NCBI GenBank assembly: GCA_018857735.1
Contig: JABMCL010000152.1
Coordinates: 877,001 to 941,000, forward strand
DNA: 64,000 nucleotides
Direction: 5' to 3'
From: Alviniconcha marisindica
Taxonomy: Eukaryota; Mollusca; Gastropoda; Provannidae
Both the position numbers and the translations under genes were made by a program. Shown here one piece after another: positions 1 through 12,445 of the stretch; within the stretch, counting starts at the first letter, position 1, and each line of letters starts with the position of its first letter. Under the pieces are notes generated by a model. That model saw only the letters and a program-made list of their open reading frames with translations. It made no database searches and had not been told where the DNA came from.

Positions 1-90
1 TCCCTACTTTTAAGCAGTTTAGCATCAGTTTTGGTGTTTAGTTTTTATACTGTTCTCAGCCTGTAAGACTTCTATGAAACTGCAGCTCAC

Positions 91-174
91 CCGAGTGACT
101 CTGGAGATGTCTGTCCAAGTGCTGTTTCTGTTTGAAGGCTTTTTCGCAAAGATTGCAGGCATACGGCTTTATAT
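91..174 (-). CDS. tandem finger exon 4 (copy A)
   Basis: This is an 84-bp phase 1-1 exon, from a CTGCAG acceptor to a GTGAGC donor. It encodes DIKPYACNLCEKAF, KQKQHLDRH and LQSHSG. It is the last copy visible, and more may lie left of the window. Confidence 0.9.
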
Positions 175-329
175 CTGCAGACGGTGGGGCTGTGTTAGCA
201 GGCGCAAAACAAAAACGAAAACAGAACACGACAAAACACAGACAACTGTCTGTGAATGAATGAATGGCATGGGGTGCTGAAGATTATTCCCACTGTATCT
301 GAACATAAAAAGATGTGAAATAACACTCA

Positions 330-1530
330 GTGTGGAAGTTCACAGTGAGCACTATTCCTTCTAGTCTATTATGTATCTGTTGTTATTTTAAGTTAAACCC
401 TGAAAAATTCCCCAGCCACTTTCACATCAGCACAGTATATTTTCTTTCTCCCTCTATCAATGACTTACACTCTTCACATTCACACAGTATCTTTCTCCTC
501 TTCCCACTCATATCCACACAGTATCTTCGTCATTCTCCCACTTCCACCCCTTCCTCTCACATCCACATATCTTCCTTCTTTTCCCACTTACACCCTTCCC
601 ATCAGATCCACACAGTATCTTCCTCCTTTTCCACTCACCTTCACACAATATCTTCCTCTACCACATACACCCTTCCCCTCACATCCACATATCTTCCTCC
701 TGCCACTCACCTCCACACAACGTCTTCTTCCTTCTCCCACTTACACCCTTCCCATCACCTCCACACAATGTCTTCCTCCTTCTCCCACTCACCTCCACAC
801 AGTATCTTCCTCCTCTCTCCCATTCTTCTTCTCATATCCTTCTTGTCTTCCTCTCTTTCCCAAGTGCAATTCAATTACCCAATCTTCCTCTCACAGGCAG
901 TATTTGTCTTCCTTCCATTACCCAGCTCTTCCCTTCCCATCTACATGATCTACTCCTTCCGCCTCCACCTTACAGCCTTCCCTTCACTTGTCCCTTCTCC
1001 CCCTCACATCCACACCATATCTTCCAGCCTCTCCCACCTGCACTCTCCCCCTCCCATCCACACAGTATCCTCTGCCTCCCCCTCTCACAGTATCTTTCAC
1101 CTTCTCCCACTCATCCGCACAGCATCCTCCCCTCTCTCCCACCTACACTCTCCCCCTAACACCGACAAGCTTTCTCCCACCTAGACTCTCCCCCGAACAC
1201 CGACAGGCTAACTTCCGCCCTCTCCCATTTACAAACAACAACAAAATCTCCTCATAACTATATACCATCTTCCTCTCTCTCCCAGTCACATCTACATATC
1301 CTTCCTCTTCCACCCACCCTTCCTTTAGCATCTACACAATAGCCCCCCCCCCCCCCAAACCCCTGTTCCTCTAACATAATACACATTATCTTCCTCCCTC
1401 TCGCATCCAAACAAGATCAAGTTTTCCCTCCATCTCCCACTGAGAAGCACTCACCCCTTTAAATCTACATGAAATCTTCCTCCACCTCCCTTGCTTCCCC
1501 TCATATCTTTGCAGTATCTTCCCATCTGTC
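330..1530. repeat. pyrimidine-rich imperfect minisatellite
   Basis: This intron sequence is built from roughly 30-40 bp variants of a CACATCCACACAGTATCTTC plus CTCCCACTCAC theme. The low-complexity Ser/His/Thr-rich open frames over it follow from this composition and are not a gene. The rest of the intron up to 2245 shows nothing else I can name. Confidence 0.75.
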
Positions 1531-2245
1531 CACCTTACAACCACCTTTCATGTGAGATTCTCTACTTGTCCCTCAAACGAAACAGTCAGTGAATAACTCC
1601 TGCTCAAATACATACATGTACAGAAGCCTGAATGCCGTTTGCCTGTTAATAAAATTTACCTAGCAAAAGAATGGTAGCAAATACAATCTGAATGATGCTA
1701 ATTCCATCCAAACACTTGCTTTGCAGTAGACACAAGGCAGACCTCAATTACTCGAAACAGCCTGTCCTCAAGCAATTTTCAAACTAATCAAAGACAGACT
1801 ATCAGACGGTAATGCTGTTATCAGTCATTTCCGAAGAATGGTCTTTACAACCATTCACGCTCGAAACAAAGCTATCCCTGACAGACCCTACTGAAATTCT
1901 CTAGAAATCATATTAACAACACAGCTCCATCATGGAAAGAGGTAAAGCAACCATCTTGCTGCCTTCTTTTCCCACAGCAAAATGGACCATTTTTCTCTCT
2001 CCTGGAAAATTCCCCTAAAAGACACTCTCTAGAGGAAATCAAAGTCTACTGCAAAGGGTGAATAGATGGTGGCATCATTGACATACAATCTACGGCAATT
2101 TTGCACCATATTTACAAAAACTGATTCACCATACCTACAGGTCTGTTTCAACTTTTCCAATTAACCTACCTCCCTATCTGTCTTGGGGGAAGGGAACAGC
2201 ATCCGAAAAAGCAAAAAAGAAAGAAACATATGACCAAAACGAACA

Positions 2246-2480
2246 TGTAACAGTCGAACCTGTCCAAGGCGGCCACCCAGAAGACGCGAGAAAAGTAACC
2301 ACCCCAGACAGGTCGACTGCCACAAAGGTCACGTCCACCCCTGAACAAAGACCAGACAAGGTGGTCTTTCTCTTTCTCTCTTGACACAGGGGGTCGGTCG
2401 CACTAGCAGGGGTGGCCTCTTTCCACAGGGAAACGGGCCTGTACTTTTGGGGTGGCCGCCGTAGACAGGTTTGACAGTGT
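2246..2480. mobile_element. short inverted-repeat element (MITE-like)
   Basis: The left end (2249-2278, CAGTCGAACCTGTCC then GGCGGCCACC) is an imperfect reverse complement of the right end (2451-2478, GGTGGCCGCC then GACAGGTTTGACAG). This gives terminal inverted repeats of about 30 bp around a 235-bp body without an open frame. A left-end-like copy lies at 3686-3716 and a right-end-like copy at 4972-5002. It fits a nonautonomous DNA transposon. Confidence 0.55.
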
Positions 2481-2498
2481 GCAACATATGCAGCTCAC

Positions 2499-2582
2499 CC
2501 GAGTGACACTGGAGATGTCTATCCAAGTGCTGTTTCTGTTTGAAGGCTTTTTCGCACAGCGAACAGGCAAACGGCTTCAGAT
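2499..2582 (-). CDS. tandem finger exon 3 (copy B)
   Basis: This is an 84-bp phase 1-1 exon, from a CTACAG acceptor to a GTGAGC donor. It encodes DLKPFACSLCEKAF, KQKQHLDRH and LQCHSG. About 20 bases past its donor lies the end of an inverted-repeat element (2246-2480). Confidence 0.9.
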
Positions 2583-2800
2583 CTGTAGAACGATGGGGGG
2601 TAGTTATGTAGTGTTGGAGAGTGCATGGAATTTGGAGCAGAGGACAATGCTTAAAAAAAAAAAAAGACAAAAAAAGAAAGAAAAAAAAGCGAGAAGATAT
2701 CTGATGATAAAGTGTGTGTGTGTACGTGCATGCACACATACATGCATGTGCATGCGAGATCCTACTGCGTTTAGGAATTATTTTTCTGTTTTGTTTTGTT

Positions 2801-2908
2801 TTCATTTTCAAGGTGCCGTTTTCAATTAAAAATATATTCATTTTCAAGGTGCCGTTTTCAATTAAAAATATATTCATTTTCAAGGTGCCGTTTTCAACTA
2901 AAAATATA
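2801..2908. repeat. three-copy 36-bp tandem repeat
   Basis: A 36-bp unit (TTCATTTTCAAGGTGCCGTT plus an AT-rich tail) is repeated three times head to tail with one substitution. It is intronic. The remainder of this intron (2909-5023) is AT-rich with homopolymer runs, including a C-run near 3750. Confidence 0.95.
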
Positions 2909-5023
2909 TCTTAAGACAAACATTTAGACTCCCAGTTCATTCCACAAAACCAGATTTAAAACTGATAACACAAACAATTAAACAATTACTTTTTTAAAGC
3001 TCACTGTTAAACACTGAAACACCTAAGATGCCCCAACTCTTTCTGTAAACCAAACCGTAAAATGACTAAACAGTTTAACATTTTTGAAACTAAGGACAGT
3101 CATTTAACATGTTCAAATAATCTCTCCCCACTCCTCCCCCCTCCCCAGACTTTGTTACAGCCACACTAAGAACTAAAGAACAAACCAAAACAAGCAGCCC
3201 AGCTCAAAACAGGAAACATTCTTGCTTAAAAGCTGATATAAAGTATCCATGTGCACCTCTGCATGTTTAGATTAGAACCAGCAGCTAAAGAAACAGGTTT
3301 TATGTGCATATATTATGTGAAAACAGTAAACGACCCTTCAGTGCCAGTGGCACATGGCCATGAGCTTTCAGGTCTGGGGACTTGGATGAAAACAAAACCA
3401 CCACCTCAGGCAGAGTGGATAGAACGCTAGAACTTGAGGATGTGCGCCTAAAATAACTCTTCAAGCATTTTTTTTGAAACACCTAAAAAAAAAAAAAAAA
3501 AGTCAAGCCGTTTGTCAGACTGACCTTCTGTACACCCTCTTCTTGCTAAGCAAACACAAATGACTGAACCAAAACACACACAGAAAAGTAAATCCCAAAT
3601 AAAAAATATAAAATGGGAAATAACTTGTTCCTTGCTAAACAATTTTTTTAAACAGTTCTAAAAATAGTGAAAAAGTAAAATACAGTCAAATCTGTTTCAA
3701 GGCCACCACCATAAACTTAGAGGGTTTTTTTTTTAACTCCATAAACTACCCCCCCCCCCCCCCCCAACTCTATAAACATATTACAAGTCAACCTATGACC
3801 AATACTGGACTGGTAACAAGAGTGCTTCCATCACAGCAGCCAAATGGCAGATCTCCCCCCTTCCCCCCCAAAGAGGCCCATATCAGATGATTCTTAATAA
3901 AACAATCAAACCATAATTATAAACAAACTGTCAAGACTGTTATCTCACCGCAAGCACCGTTTTGTTTTTTAATCCAAAATCTGAACCACAGAGCAAGGCA
4001 AAAAATCTATCGCATTATTTTTCCTGCTATACTATCAGCATTCTTACACACACATACACACACACAAACTGCTCCTGGCTTGGACCTGACAAAACTGCCC
4101 CAGTGCTGATCTGACCCTTACAAGCAACTGTACATGCCCTGGGGCAAGAACTTGAAAGTACTCTATACTCATCACATCCCATAACACACTCAGAACAATC
4201 AAAGCAACAGACCAATTCATGTGATTCTTCAGCAAGTCGTGACCTTTGCGCTAGATGGACATTGCTGAAAAGGTAGCAGGGTTTTAAACTTGTTCCTAGT
4301 GGCATGAACATATGCTGGCTCACAGCAACTGCTCGGTAAGAGGCACACTGTCCATATATACATGTGTAGCAGACAGACCTTTCTTTAAATTATTGACTTT
4401 TCATGTAGGGAGTTTCTGCTAAAGTCTGACTTAAGAAAATGTTTCTAAAAAAACAACACTATCTGACTTTGATGACCTTTGGATAATATACAAGCAGAAT
4501 TTTATTTTTAATCGTTATACCCACCTGCCCTGAACTTGCATATATTTCATTTCCATACTGATAGATACAAAATTGGCAGATGGCCCTAATTTTTAAGGTG
4601 CACAAGTCAAGATTCTCAAAACCTACGTAAAACAAAAGGGTCTTCAGCTTGATATGGAATTATTTTTTTTTTAAAGTTAAAAAAAAGAAAAAAGAAAAAG
4701 TGATGACCCTTTCAGTTTCACTGACCAGCAACCTTCTACACTAAGTGACCCTTTTTCAGGTCACATTTTCTTTGGTGCTGGGCCAATCCAGTGATTAGGA
4801 ATTTATATATATAATGTTGTTGTTTTTAAGACTATACTCAAAGGGTGGCAGCTTCTTTCCAAGCAAGCTATGAGTATTTCCAAAAGACTAAAATACGAAA
4901 AATAATTTAAAAAATAAAAAGGGTGCTGCTGGCCCTTCCCACAGGGAGGCTGATGAGTGGACCTTGTAATGGGGTGGCTGCCATAGACAGGTTTGAGAGT
5001 GTGGACAACAGCAGGCAGCTCAC

Positions 5024-5107
5024 CCGAGTGACATTGCAGATGCCTGTCCAAGTGCTGTTTCTGTTTGAAGGCCTTATCGCACAGTGAGCACCCAAACGCC
5101 CTCAGGT
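5024..5107 (-). CDS. tandem finger exon 2 (copy C)
   Basis: This is an 84-bp phase 1-1 exon, from a CTACAG acceptor to a GTGAGC donor. It encodes DLRAFGCSLCDKAF, then KQKQHLDRH and LQCHSG. The usual linker proline is replaced by alanine. Its 3' flank (4972-5020) resembles the flank of copy B, so B and C probably separated most recently. Confidence 0.9.
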
Positions 5108-7886
5108 CTGTAGCCCGTGCGTAGGGGTGCATAAGGAAATGAAGAAAGAAAGAAATGAAAGAAGAGAGAAACACCATCCGCGGAGAAAAGGATGAAGGAA
5201 GAATCAAGGAGAAGAAAACGATCCAGGAAGAAAGAGAAGAAAGAAAGAATGAAAGCAATCCAAGGGCAAGGCATAGAGGATGAAGAAAGAATAAAAGTAA
5301 TCCAAGGCGAAAAGGAAGAATGCACAGCAAATGCAAGACTGAAAGAAGGAAACACTGAAACACATTCTGAATGTAACAACAACAACAAAAAACACCTAGA
5401 AGTGGAAGGAAGAAACAACAGATGAAAAAATACTCAGAGGCAGACTGATATAGAAGAAATAAAAAGGACAAGAATGGAGGAAAAATGAAAAGGTCTAAAA
5501 ATGAATTCAGGAAGAAGGGAGGAATGACAGAAAACATAAACAGAGACATCTGATAAAAACAAAAATATGACTGACAAGTGACACACAAAGAATTTTAAAT
5601 ACTCAACACTGGATCATATTTAAAATAAACAAGTAAATCAGTAACTATTTGTTACATTTTAATCCTGATTTTAACTTAAGTCTGGAAATGACTACAAAAA
5701 CCCAACTCTTTTTTTAACTCTTCTTTTTCACATGATTCACAGAGAGAGAGAGAGAGAGAGTTTTGGTCAGATTTGCAACTGTTTAAATGTTTATGTTCAC
5801 AGAACTTGTTTTCTACCCCTTCTCCCATCCCCACGGAACCAGTAAAAAAACCAACACAAAACCTAACACATTAAACAAAAAAGCACAGAACTTATTCCAG
5901 CCAGGGAAAAGCTGTATAACCTGAAGACAACATAAAATAAACAGTGCTCACCCAGCTCACATTGTGCATTAAAAACAACATTTTCTCAAACTCAAGTTTA
6001 TCAAACTCAAGAAGACTGCACAAAGCTCAGTGGAAATCACTGTCAGGTACCACACCGAATTTCAAAGATTTCATTTAAACACCAACTGAGTTAAACACTA
6101 ACATCAAGGCATTTGCAAAGTTCACATTTTTTGTTTCAATGTTGCTTCATGTCATAGAGACCGTGCAGCCTATTAGGGACGGGGAGACCAGGATGTCTGC
6201 CTCAACTTTCACGCAGCTCCTGAGCCGAGTTCTTGTTTGTAAACTATCTCCTTTAATTAAACACATGCCAAAATCACAAAAAGCATTTTTTTCTGAATAC
6301 CTTTATTCTGAATGTAACAACCATAACAACTTTGAATTAGTCAAATTAGAGTCAGTTTCCTGAGCAAGTACCTTTCATTTGGACCTTTCTGGTGTCACAG
6401 TGACCTTCAAACAAGGTGCACCTACTGAAGCTGGTTTAAAAGTGTAAAACTACATTTAACTCATCATTATGCAAAGTCTCCTGATTTTTAAATAATCTCC
6501 GAGAAAAAAAAGCAACTCTATGTTTTTATAAAGAATAGCTGCACGCCAGAAAGGCATCTATTATTTTCCACTGCATGAATGTGCCATTCATGAAGAGTCG
6601 CTTGTGTGCATTTTTTGAATTTTTCAATCAAAGTTTAAATCAGATCAGACCATGTGCGTTTTTTTTGTTTTTTTATATCAAAGTTTAAATCAGATCAGAC
6701 CATGTGCGTTTTTGAATTTTTTAATCAAAGTTTAAATCAGATCAGACAAAAACTTCCCAAGAAAATACAACTTTCATTTTGGGTTTTCTGGCACCACAGT
6801 AGTGACTGTGACCAGGTACTGCTTAATGGCAGTTACTGTCATGCAAAGTCTGAACAAAGCTGCTGCTTTTCACAGGGGCCAGGAGAGCTCTTCCCATTAA
6901 CCTTTTTGTTCATGGCTGCCTGGAATAATGGTGATCATTATATAGACCTGTACAGGATACCTCTACAAAAATACCCATACAAACTGAACCCCCTCCCCCC
7001 TTCGATACACCAAGGATGGACATATTTCTTTCAGTTTCTGCTCATTAAGTGTATTACAAAGGACAGCAACGACAAAACATCCCATACCACACCAAAAAAA
7101 AAAAAAAAAAATCAAATAAAAATAAGCAAATGTAAATAAAATAAAAAAACAGATGGACAGATCAATAACATTTAAACACAAATTATAGACTTTTTGTTTT
7201 ATGATATACTTTTTTTTAAATCTACAAACATCTCTAATGAACAAAAATAAACAAAGAGGATAATAAAATATGTATTACTACTGCAGGTGAAACAGGCGAG
7301 TTACTATCATAAACAATGATTTTGGTTTCAACCAAAGTGACAGGTGTAGTTAGAACACCTAAGATCTAGTGAACACATCACACTTCACCTGCTGCATCAA
7401 TTACCGAACTCTCAAACAAATTGAAACACTGAAAAATGAGATTCTGTGCTGGTCACAATAGTTTCTTTTGAAGTTGTTGGAAAAAAAACTGAAAAATTGC
7501 CTTCTTAAATATTTTACCATCAACTGAACAAATAATACATAAGTAAACCTTTTTGCTCAGCGGGAAATAATAACTACATAAAACTCAGTCCTGTTGCCCC
7601 AAAAACTAGCGTGGGGGAAAATCTGCTCATTTTCCTCTTCAAAACCTTACCTAATAGCAGCCTACTCTGAAGCAGAAACTATTTCCCGGAAATAAAGTGT
7701 TAAACAGGATCTCTTCTCAAACAGGAGCATGGGCCTCTAGTTTAGAAAATTTACCAGCAAGTCCAACATTTCTTCGCAAAGAAATACACCACATCTACTG
7801 GTAGACCAATACCTGTTCTTCAATTGGTTTGCTCAAAAAAGTGACATTGTCGTTCCAGCAATTGTGGGCTAAAAGCAGCAGCTCAC
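5108..7886 (-). other. intron between finger copies D and C
   Basis: This AT-rich intron holds a purine-rich GA tract (5140-5420), a short (GA)n at 5741-5760, a SINE-like piece at 6140-6236, and a three-copy array of about 55 bp at 6604-6747. I see no further finger exon here on either strand. Confidence 0.7.
6604..6747. repeat. three-copy ~55-bp tandem repeat
   Basis: The core ATCAAAGTTTAAATCAGATC followed by AGACCATGTGCGTTT occurs three times, with differing T-runs between copies. It is intronic. Confidence 0.9.
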
Positions 7887-7970
7887 CTGTATGGCTGGCC
7901 AGGTGTCTCTCCAGGTGCTGTTTCTGTTTAAAAGCTTTGTCGCACGCGTGGCAGGAAAACGGTCTTATAT
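7887..7970 (-). CDS. tandem finger exon 1 (copy D)
   Basis: This is an 84-bp exon, phase 1 to phase 1, with a GTGCAG acceptor and a GTGAGC donor. It encodes one finger: DIRPF, C-x2-C (SCHAC), the shared KAFKQKQHL helix, ERH, then HTG. It is the most diverged of the four copies and the only one ending HTG rather than HSG. Because it is symmetric in phase, it can be included or skipped without shifting the frame. Confidence 0.9.
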
Positions 7971-8439
7971 CTGCACATCATCATCACATCTTCACAATGA
8001 ATGAATGTAACCCTGGAATCAGGCTCAGCCTGTCAGATTCCTCACAACAACCCATCAACCGTTAGACAGGGGTACGTCTGTGCACAAGATGTACAGATAT
8101 TACATATGGATATTATGTAAGACAGGAGAAATATGAAAATAAATGATACAGAAGAACAACATCTTTTCTGGAGTCATGTTGAAGCAGAGGAACCATTGAT
8201 AAAAGGACCAACCAAGAGAGACCACCACCCTATTTTTGTGTGTGTTAACTCTTTTCTTTACATTTCTAATATAACTGAAACCAAAGATTTTTGTGTGTGT
8301 ATATATATTTTTTTGTTTTAGCAAAAACTGAAAAAGAAGTACACACACACACATACCCGCAAAAGATGTTTATTATTAAAAAATAAAGCTGTGGAAAAGC
8401 TTCTCAGCCTAACCTACTGCATTTGAATGAACTGTGTAC

Positions 8440-8554
8440 CTGTGTGCATGAGTTCATGGCGTCTCAGGTGATGGCTGCGACGGAAGCTGAGCTGACACAC
8501 AACACACCTGTATGGCCTTTCACCTGTGTGGATTCTCACATGACGCCGCAGGTA
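8440..8554 (-). CDS. zinc-finger gene, exon with end of finger 1 and all of finger 2
   Basis: This 115-bp exon has a TTTCCAG acceptor and a GTACAC donor, phase 0 to phase 1. It encodes the end of finger 1 (YLRRHVRIH), the canonical TGERPY linker, and finger 2 (CVVC, F, L and HELMH). In finger 2, helix positions -1/+3/+6 read R/H/R. It ends HTG with the glycine codon split. All four downstream finger exons supply AT or AC and so restore an Asp after HTG. Confidence 0.9.
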
Positions 8555-9590
8555 CTGGAAAGATTTAACAACAGATTCAGTACAGGTCCATAATTGTCAG
8601 TGCATGCCATCCAACGACTCAGTGCAACCAAAGTTACAAAAGTGGTATCTCTAAAACAGAAGCAGCCCCTGTGACAGTGTGGTTGCCAAAATTCAAAATA
8701 TGGCCCAGAGATGCAAAGTACACTTTTGTTTTAATGGCAAAGTTAACCTTTAACCATTAAACTGTAATTAATCCATGTCAATATAACTGCAAAGCAATAA
8801 GACCATGAAACATTTTTTCTCCAGTTTTAGCCACTTAGACAACCAACCAACCACAGACTGAAACACATATTTTAAGCTGTTAGTTTGGACACTGTGACTC
8901 ATTATACCCAGACCTATAAGCACACCTCCAAAGCCACAGTTGCAAACTACAATGGATTCCAGATACAATCTCCATCCTGAGTTTGTATCATGTGGTGCAA
9001 CCAATGAGTCTTTGAGTTTGAGCCCTACTTCCTCAAGATAAATGTGTTCCTATGCAAATGCAAACTTTTCCATCTCGAGGTACGCAAATTCAGTAATGAT
9101 CTCACTGCACTTCCCCACTTTCAGTCTTATAATCTGCTGTATTTTTCATTGCCTCGATTCTATTTTTACTGTTGTCTGACTGAACTAGACTACAGAGCAT
9201 AAAGTTTGTCAGTTTTATTTTAGTCCTGTGGTTTCTGCTGTTAAAACTTTGTGACCTAAAGATTTAAATAACAAGGGGTTAAATTCTTCACGAATGGAGT
9301 CAATGATTGTGTAAGCTTGACTGTACAAGCTATGCAGGAACCAAGTATTCATTAAATGATTTTTAGAAAGTCTTTGTCTGAACCTACTGCTAATTAAGCT
9401 TGTGAAAAACATCTGAAGGAAAAAAGAAAAAGAAAAATGCCAGCAACTGAGTTAAGCTCTACAAAGTAACTGCAACTTTAAGATTCTTTTTTACAAATGT
9501 GTCTTAAAAACAAAAGGATCAGGGTTGACCAATCAAGTTTTCATTATGTCTTCATCTTTCTGTCTCCTCCCCCAAGTAAAAATGCATTAC

Positions 9591-9716
9591 CTCCTTCTTG
9601 GAAAAGACCCGCCCGCAGTAATCACAGGAGTTGAAGGTTATGGACGATGTTGAGGCTAACAGACGATTGGCTGCTGCTATCTGTGCTCTTGCCATTTCCT
9701 GTTCAGAGGTATCAGA
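9591..9716 (-). CDS. zinc-finger gene, exon with N-terminal half of finger 1
   Basis: This 126-bp exon (42 codons, phase 0 at both ends) has a GTACAG acceptor and a GTAATG donor. It begins SDTSEQEMARAQ, continues through a Ser/Ala-rich linker, and ends with the first half of finger 1 (CDYCGRVFSKKE). The finger is completed by YLRRHVRIH at the start of the next exon. The join gives exactly C-x2-C-x3-F-x5-L-x2-H-x3-H, which confirms the splice. Confidence 0.85.
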
Positions 9717-10429
9717 CTGTACGTGCACGGTTACGTACATGATACAGATGAATGAAATGAGTAATTCAGTAAACAGTCATGATGGGGTTGAAAGAGGAAG
9801 AAAAAAGATATGACAAGACATATTTTTAAACTTCAGTTTTAACTAAATTTGTGTTTCAGCAATAATAATGTTAACATTTACAAAATTAAACAGAACTGAG
9901 GGTGGACAGATGAAGCAGTCTTCTCTTAAAAAACACACACACAAGAAGTCCAGATTTAAAATTTAATAACCAGAAGAAGCAGGTGTGTTTACAATGAAGA
10001 ACATGACAAGTAGTAACTTTATTTATAAGTGAAACACACACAACTTAAAGTTGCAGTTACCTTCAGCAGTTTACTTAGCAACAGATAAGACCTACCAACA
10101 CTTTATATGACTAAGTAAGTATTGGCTACTACTAGTACTACTACTACAGTACTACAACCTTGCTTGAAATTTGGCTTATATAAAGTTAACTGTTTGTTCG
10201 CCAGACTTGCTGAAATACAAAATTGTCTCCAAAGTGGTTCTGACATCTACCGAAATCCCAGGTGATGGGATGCGAGTCTATACTTGGCACTGTATTGTTG
10301 CTACCAAAATAATTTTGCATTCAGATGGGCAGTGGTGTCGGCAATTATTCTAAGTATGGAGGGTAAAGTCTCTAGTTTAGTAATTAGCATCCATATACCA
10401 CAAATGTGTGTAGACACTGACAAACAAAC

Positions 10430-10485
10430 AAGTTCTGCATCTCACTGTAAAAACAAGTTCTGCATCTCACTGTAAAAACAAAGTG
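10430..10485. repeat. two-copy 27-bp tandem repeat
   Basis: AACAAGTTCTGCATCTCACT followed by GTAAAA occurs twice in direct tandem in the intron between 9,717 and 11,405. I see nothing else in that intron. Confidence 0.85.
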
Positions 10486-11405
10486 GACAAGCAATCTAAA
10501 TGTGTAATCACATTGGGGAAACATACATACAACTAGAGACTAGCCTGGAGGCAGAAGAGCACAATAACTTGACTATGGCAGTAAATACATAACTTGGCAT
10601 TTTATGCCCAGTCAACCAGTATGGTTACATCAGGGCGGTAACTAAGGTAGTAAGTAAATGAAAACAAAACAACAACAAACTTTCTGGAAAAAAGGTCAGA
10701 ATAAAATTTAAAAAAACGTTCTTCCAAGTCTGCCACACACTTTTCTTTCTTATTTTCAAACAGTCACAATTTAGCTGCAATCTCTATCCATTGGCTGGAC
10801 TTTAAAAGCATCTGCCCAAGTGTCCTTCATGGGGGGGAGGGGGAGGGGCTCACTTTTCTTGTGTAGCAAAATCATACATTATTCATTTACAGGCCAACAA
10901 GCATACTCAGAGACTCATGCTATTTGATTTTTGTTCACAGTAATGTCAAAATCTCCCAGTGAAGGAGTCAGCCAGTATTATTATTAATTGAAACCCTTGA
11001 ATCCATTCATAAATCAGAAATTGAGCAGCAAAGTGGTGAAAGGCAAAATGTTTTTCCACACAATTAAAAAAAAAAAAGTAACACAACACACCCAGTGAAA
11101 GTAAACCCTTTGGTATGTTGGCAAAATGGACTTGGTGAGTGTAATCCACAAGACTTGGTACAACACAGATTTATTCTGTTTAAACAATACTTACGAAAGT
11201 GCATCATTAGGCCCATGGCAAAACGGACCTGGCAAGTATCAAGTCTCTGCGACTGTGAGTCGGATGTACAACATGAAAAGAGCTATTGTACTTTTGAAAC
11301 GATCCTCAAAAAAGAGCATCATTTGGGGCAAAATGGGCCCACTGACTCCAGCCTAGTCTCCATGAGTCTTACGCACAACACAAGCACTTCAGCAACAATT
11401 CCTAC

Positions 11406-11623
11406 CTGCTTGCTCTGCACCACGGTGGTGACCTCCGTCTGCACGGCAGCGTCGATCACGTTAGGCGCACGCTGCAGCTGTGGTGGCTGTGAGGGTGGTT
11501 GGGGCGGGGGCTGTTGGGGTTGGGGGGTGGGCTGGGGCCCAGGGTGGGCTGCCGTTGGCTGCGCCACATACTGCGCCGCTGCCGCCGCTGCTAACTGGTC
11601 CATGATGCCAGGCGGCAGGGGCC
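11406..11623 (-). CDS. zinc-finger gene, Pro/Gln/Ala-rich exon
   Basis: This 218-bp exon runs from a TCACAG acceptor to a GTAGGA donor, phase 1 to phase 0. It encodes a low-complexity segment: a run of six alanines, then proline/glutamine-rich stretches, then an AAVQTEVTTVV segment. It is probably disordered. Such Pro/Gln-rich segments are common in activation or interaction regions of transcription factors, so a regulatory role is an inference. GC content is clearly higher than in the flanking introns, as expected for coding sequence here. Confidence 0.8.
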
Positions 11624-11844
11624 CTGTGAGCAACACCATAGAATCAGTAACCGTAATAAGGTTACCGCTGCATAATTAAAATTATGCTGATAAATGTTGA
11701 ACTCATTGCACGCTGCCCCCAAATTTGTCTCCCCCCCCCCCCCCCTTTAAAAAAATAATAATTTTAAAGTATGTACCCATTAAGATTTCCCTCCTCTCCA
11801 CCTATTAATGGTGGTGGTGGTGGCCTTTTTCAGTTTTGTTTTCT

Positions 11845-12445
11845 GTTGAAACACATGCCTTGCTTAAGATGACCATTTTCCATACCAAAACAGCAACTGT
11901 GTCGCAGTGTGCCTTGTGTTTGATGTCAACTTTCTGTACCAGTTCAGATGTGAACCTAACCTAACCTGTATTAACTACTATTATAAGTCAACAGTAAAAC
12001 ATGCTTTGCTGTAGTTTAGAATTTCCTGCTTCTATACCAACACAGGAGTCAAGCTCATCAGTGTGCAGTGTTATAACACATGACAGCAGCACATCCAGTT
12101 TAGCTATCAACTTTTCACACTAATGCAGAAGTGAACCTCACCACAGTGTGCATTACTATTACACTTCAAATGCCTTGCTTCAAATGTCCACTTTCCACAC
12201 CAGTGCAGCAGTCAATCTCACCATAGCATAGGGGTACACAGTACATTATCATAAAAGTCAAGAGACCTCACTTTGGAAGCCCACTTTCCATGCCAACAAG
12301 GCAGATCCCCCATGGTGATGGCAGTTTTTTAGTCTTAGTTTTATTTTCTGATAAGCACATGCTTTGCTTTAGATGCCCACTTTCTATACAAACGCAGCAG
12401 TCCATCTGACCATCACACAGAGTGCATTATTACAACTGAATAAGC
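11845..12445. repeat. degenerate ~110-120 bp tandem array in intron
   Basis: About five diverged copies share a pattern of 'catgctttgctt..agatgcc', 'cactttccatacca', 'gcagcagtcaatctcacca' and 'cagtgtgcattat'. It is an old local tandem duplication in the large intron 11,624-17,005. Confidence 0.6.

Noticed and set aside
330..1184. 284-codon open frame rich in Ser/His/Pro/Thr
   Set aside because: It lies on an imperfect CT-rich minisatellite inside a zinc-finger gene intron. A second frame over the same bases is equally open and low in complexity.
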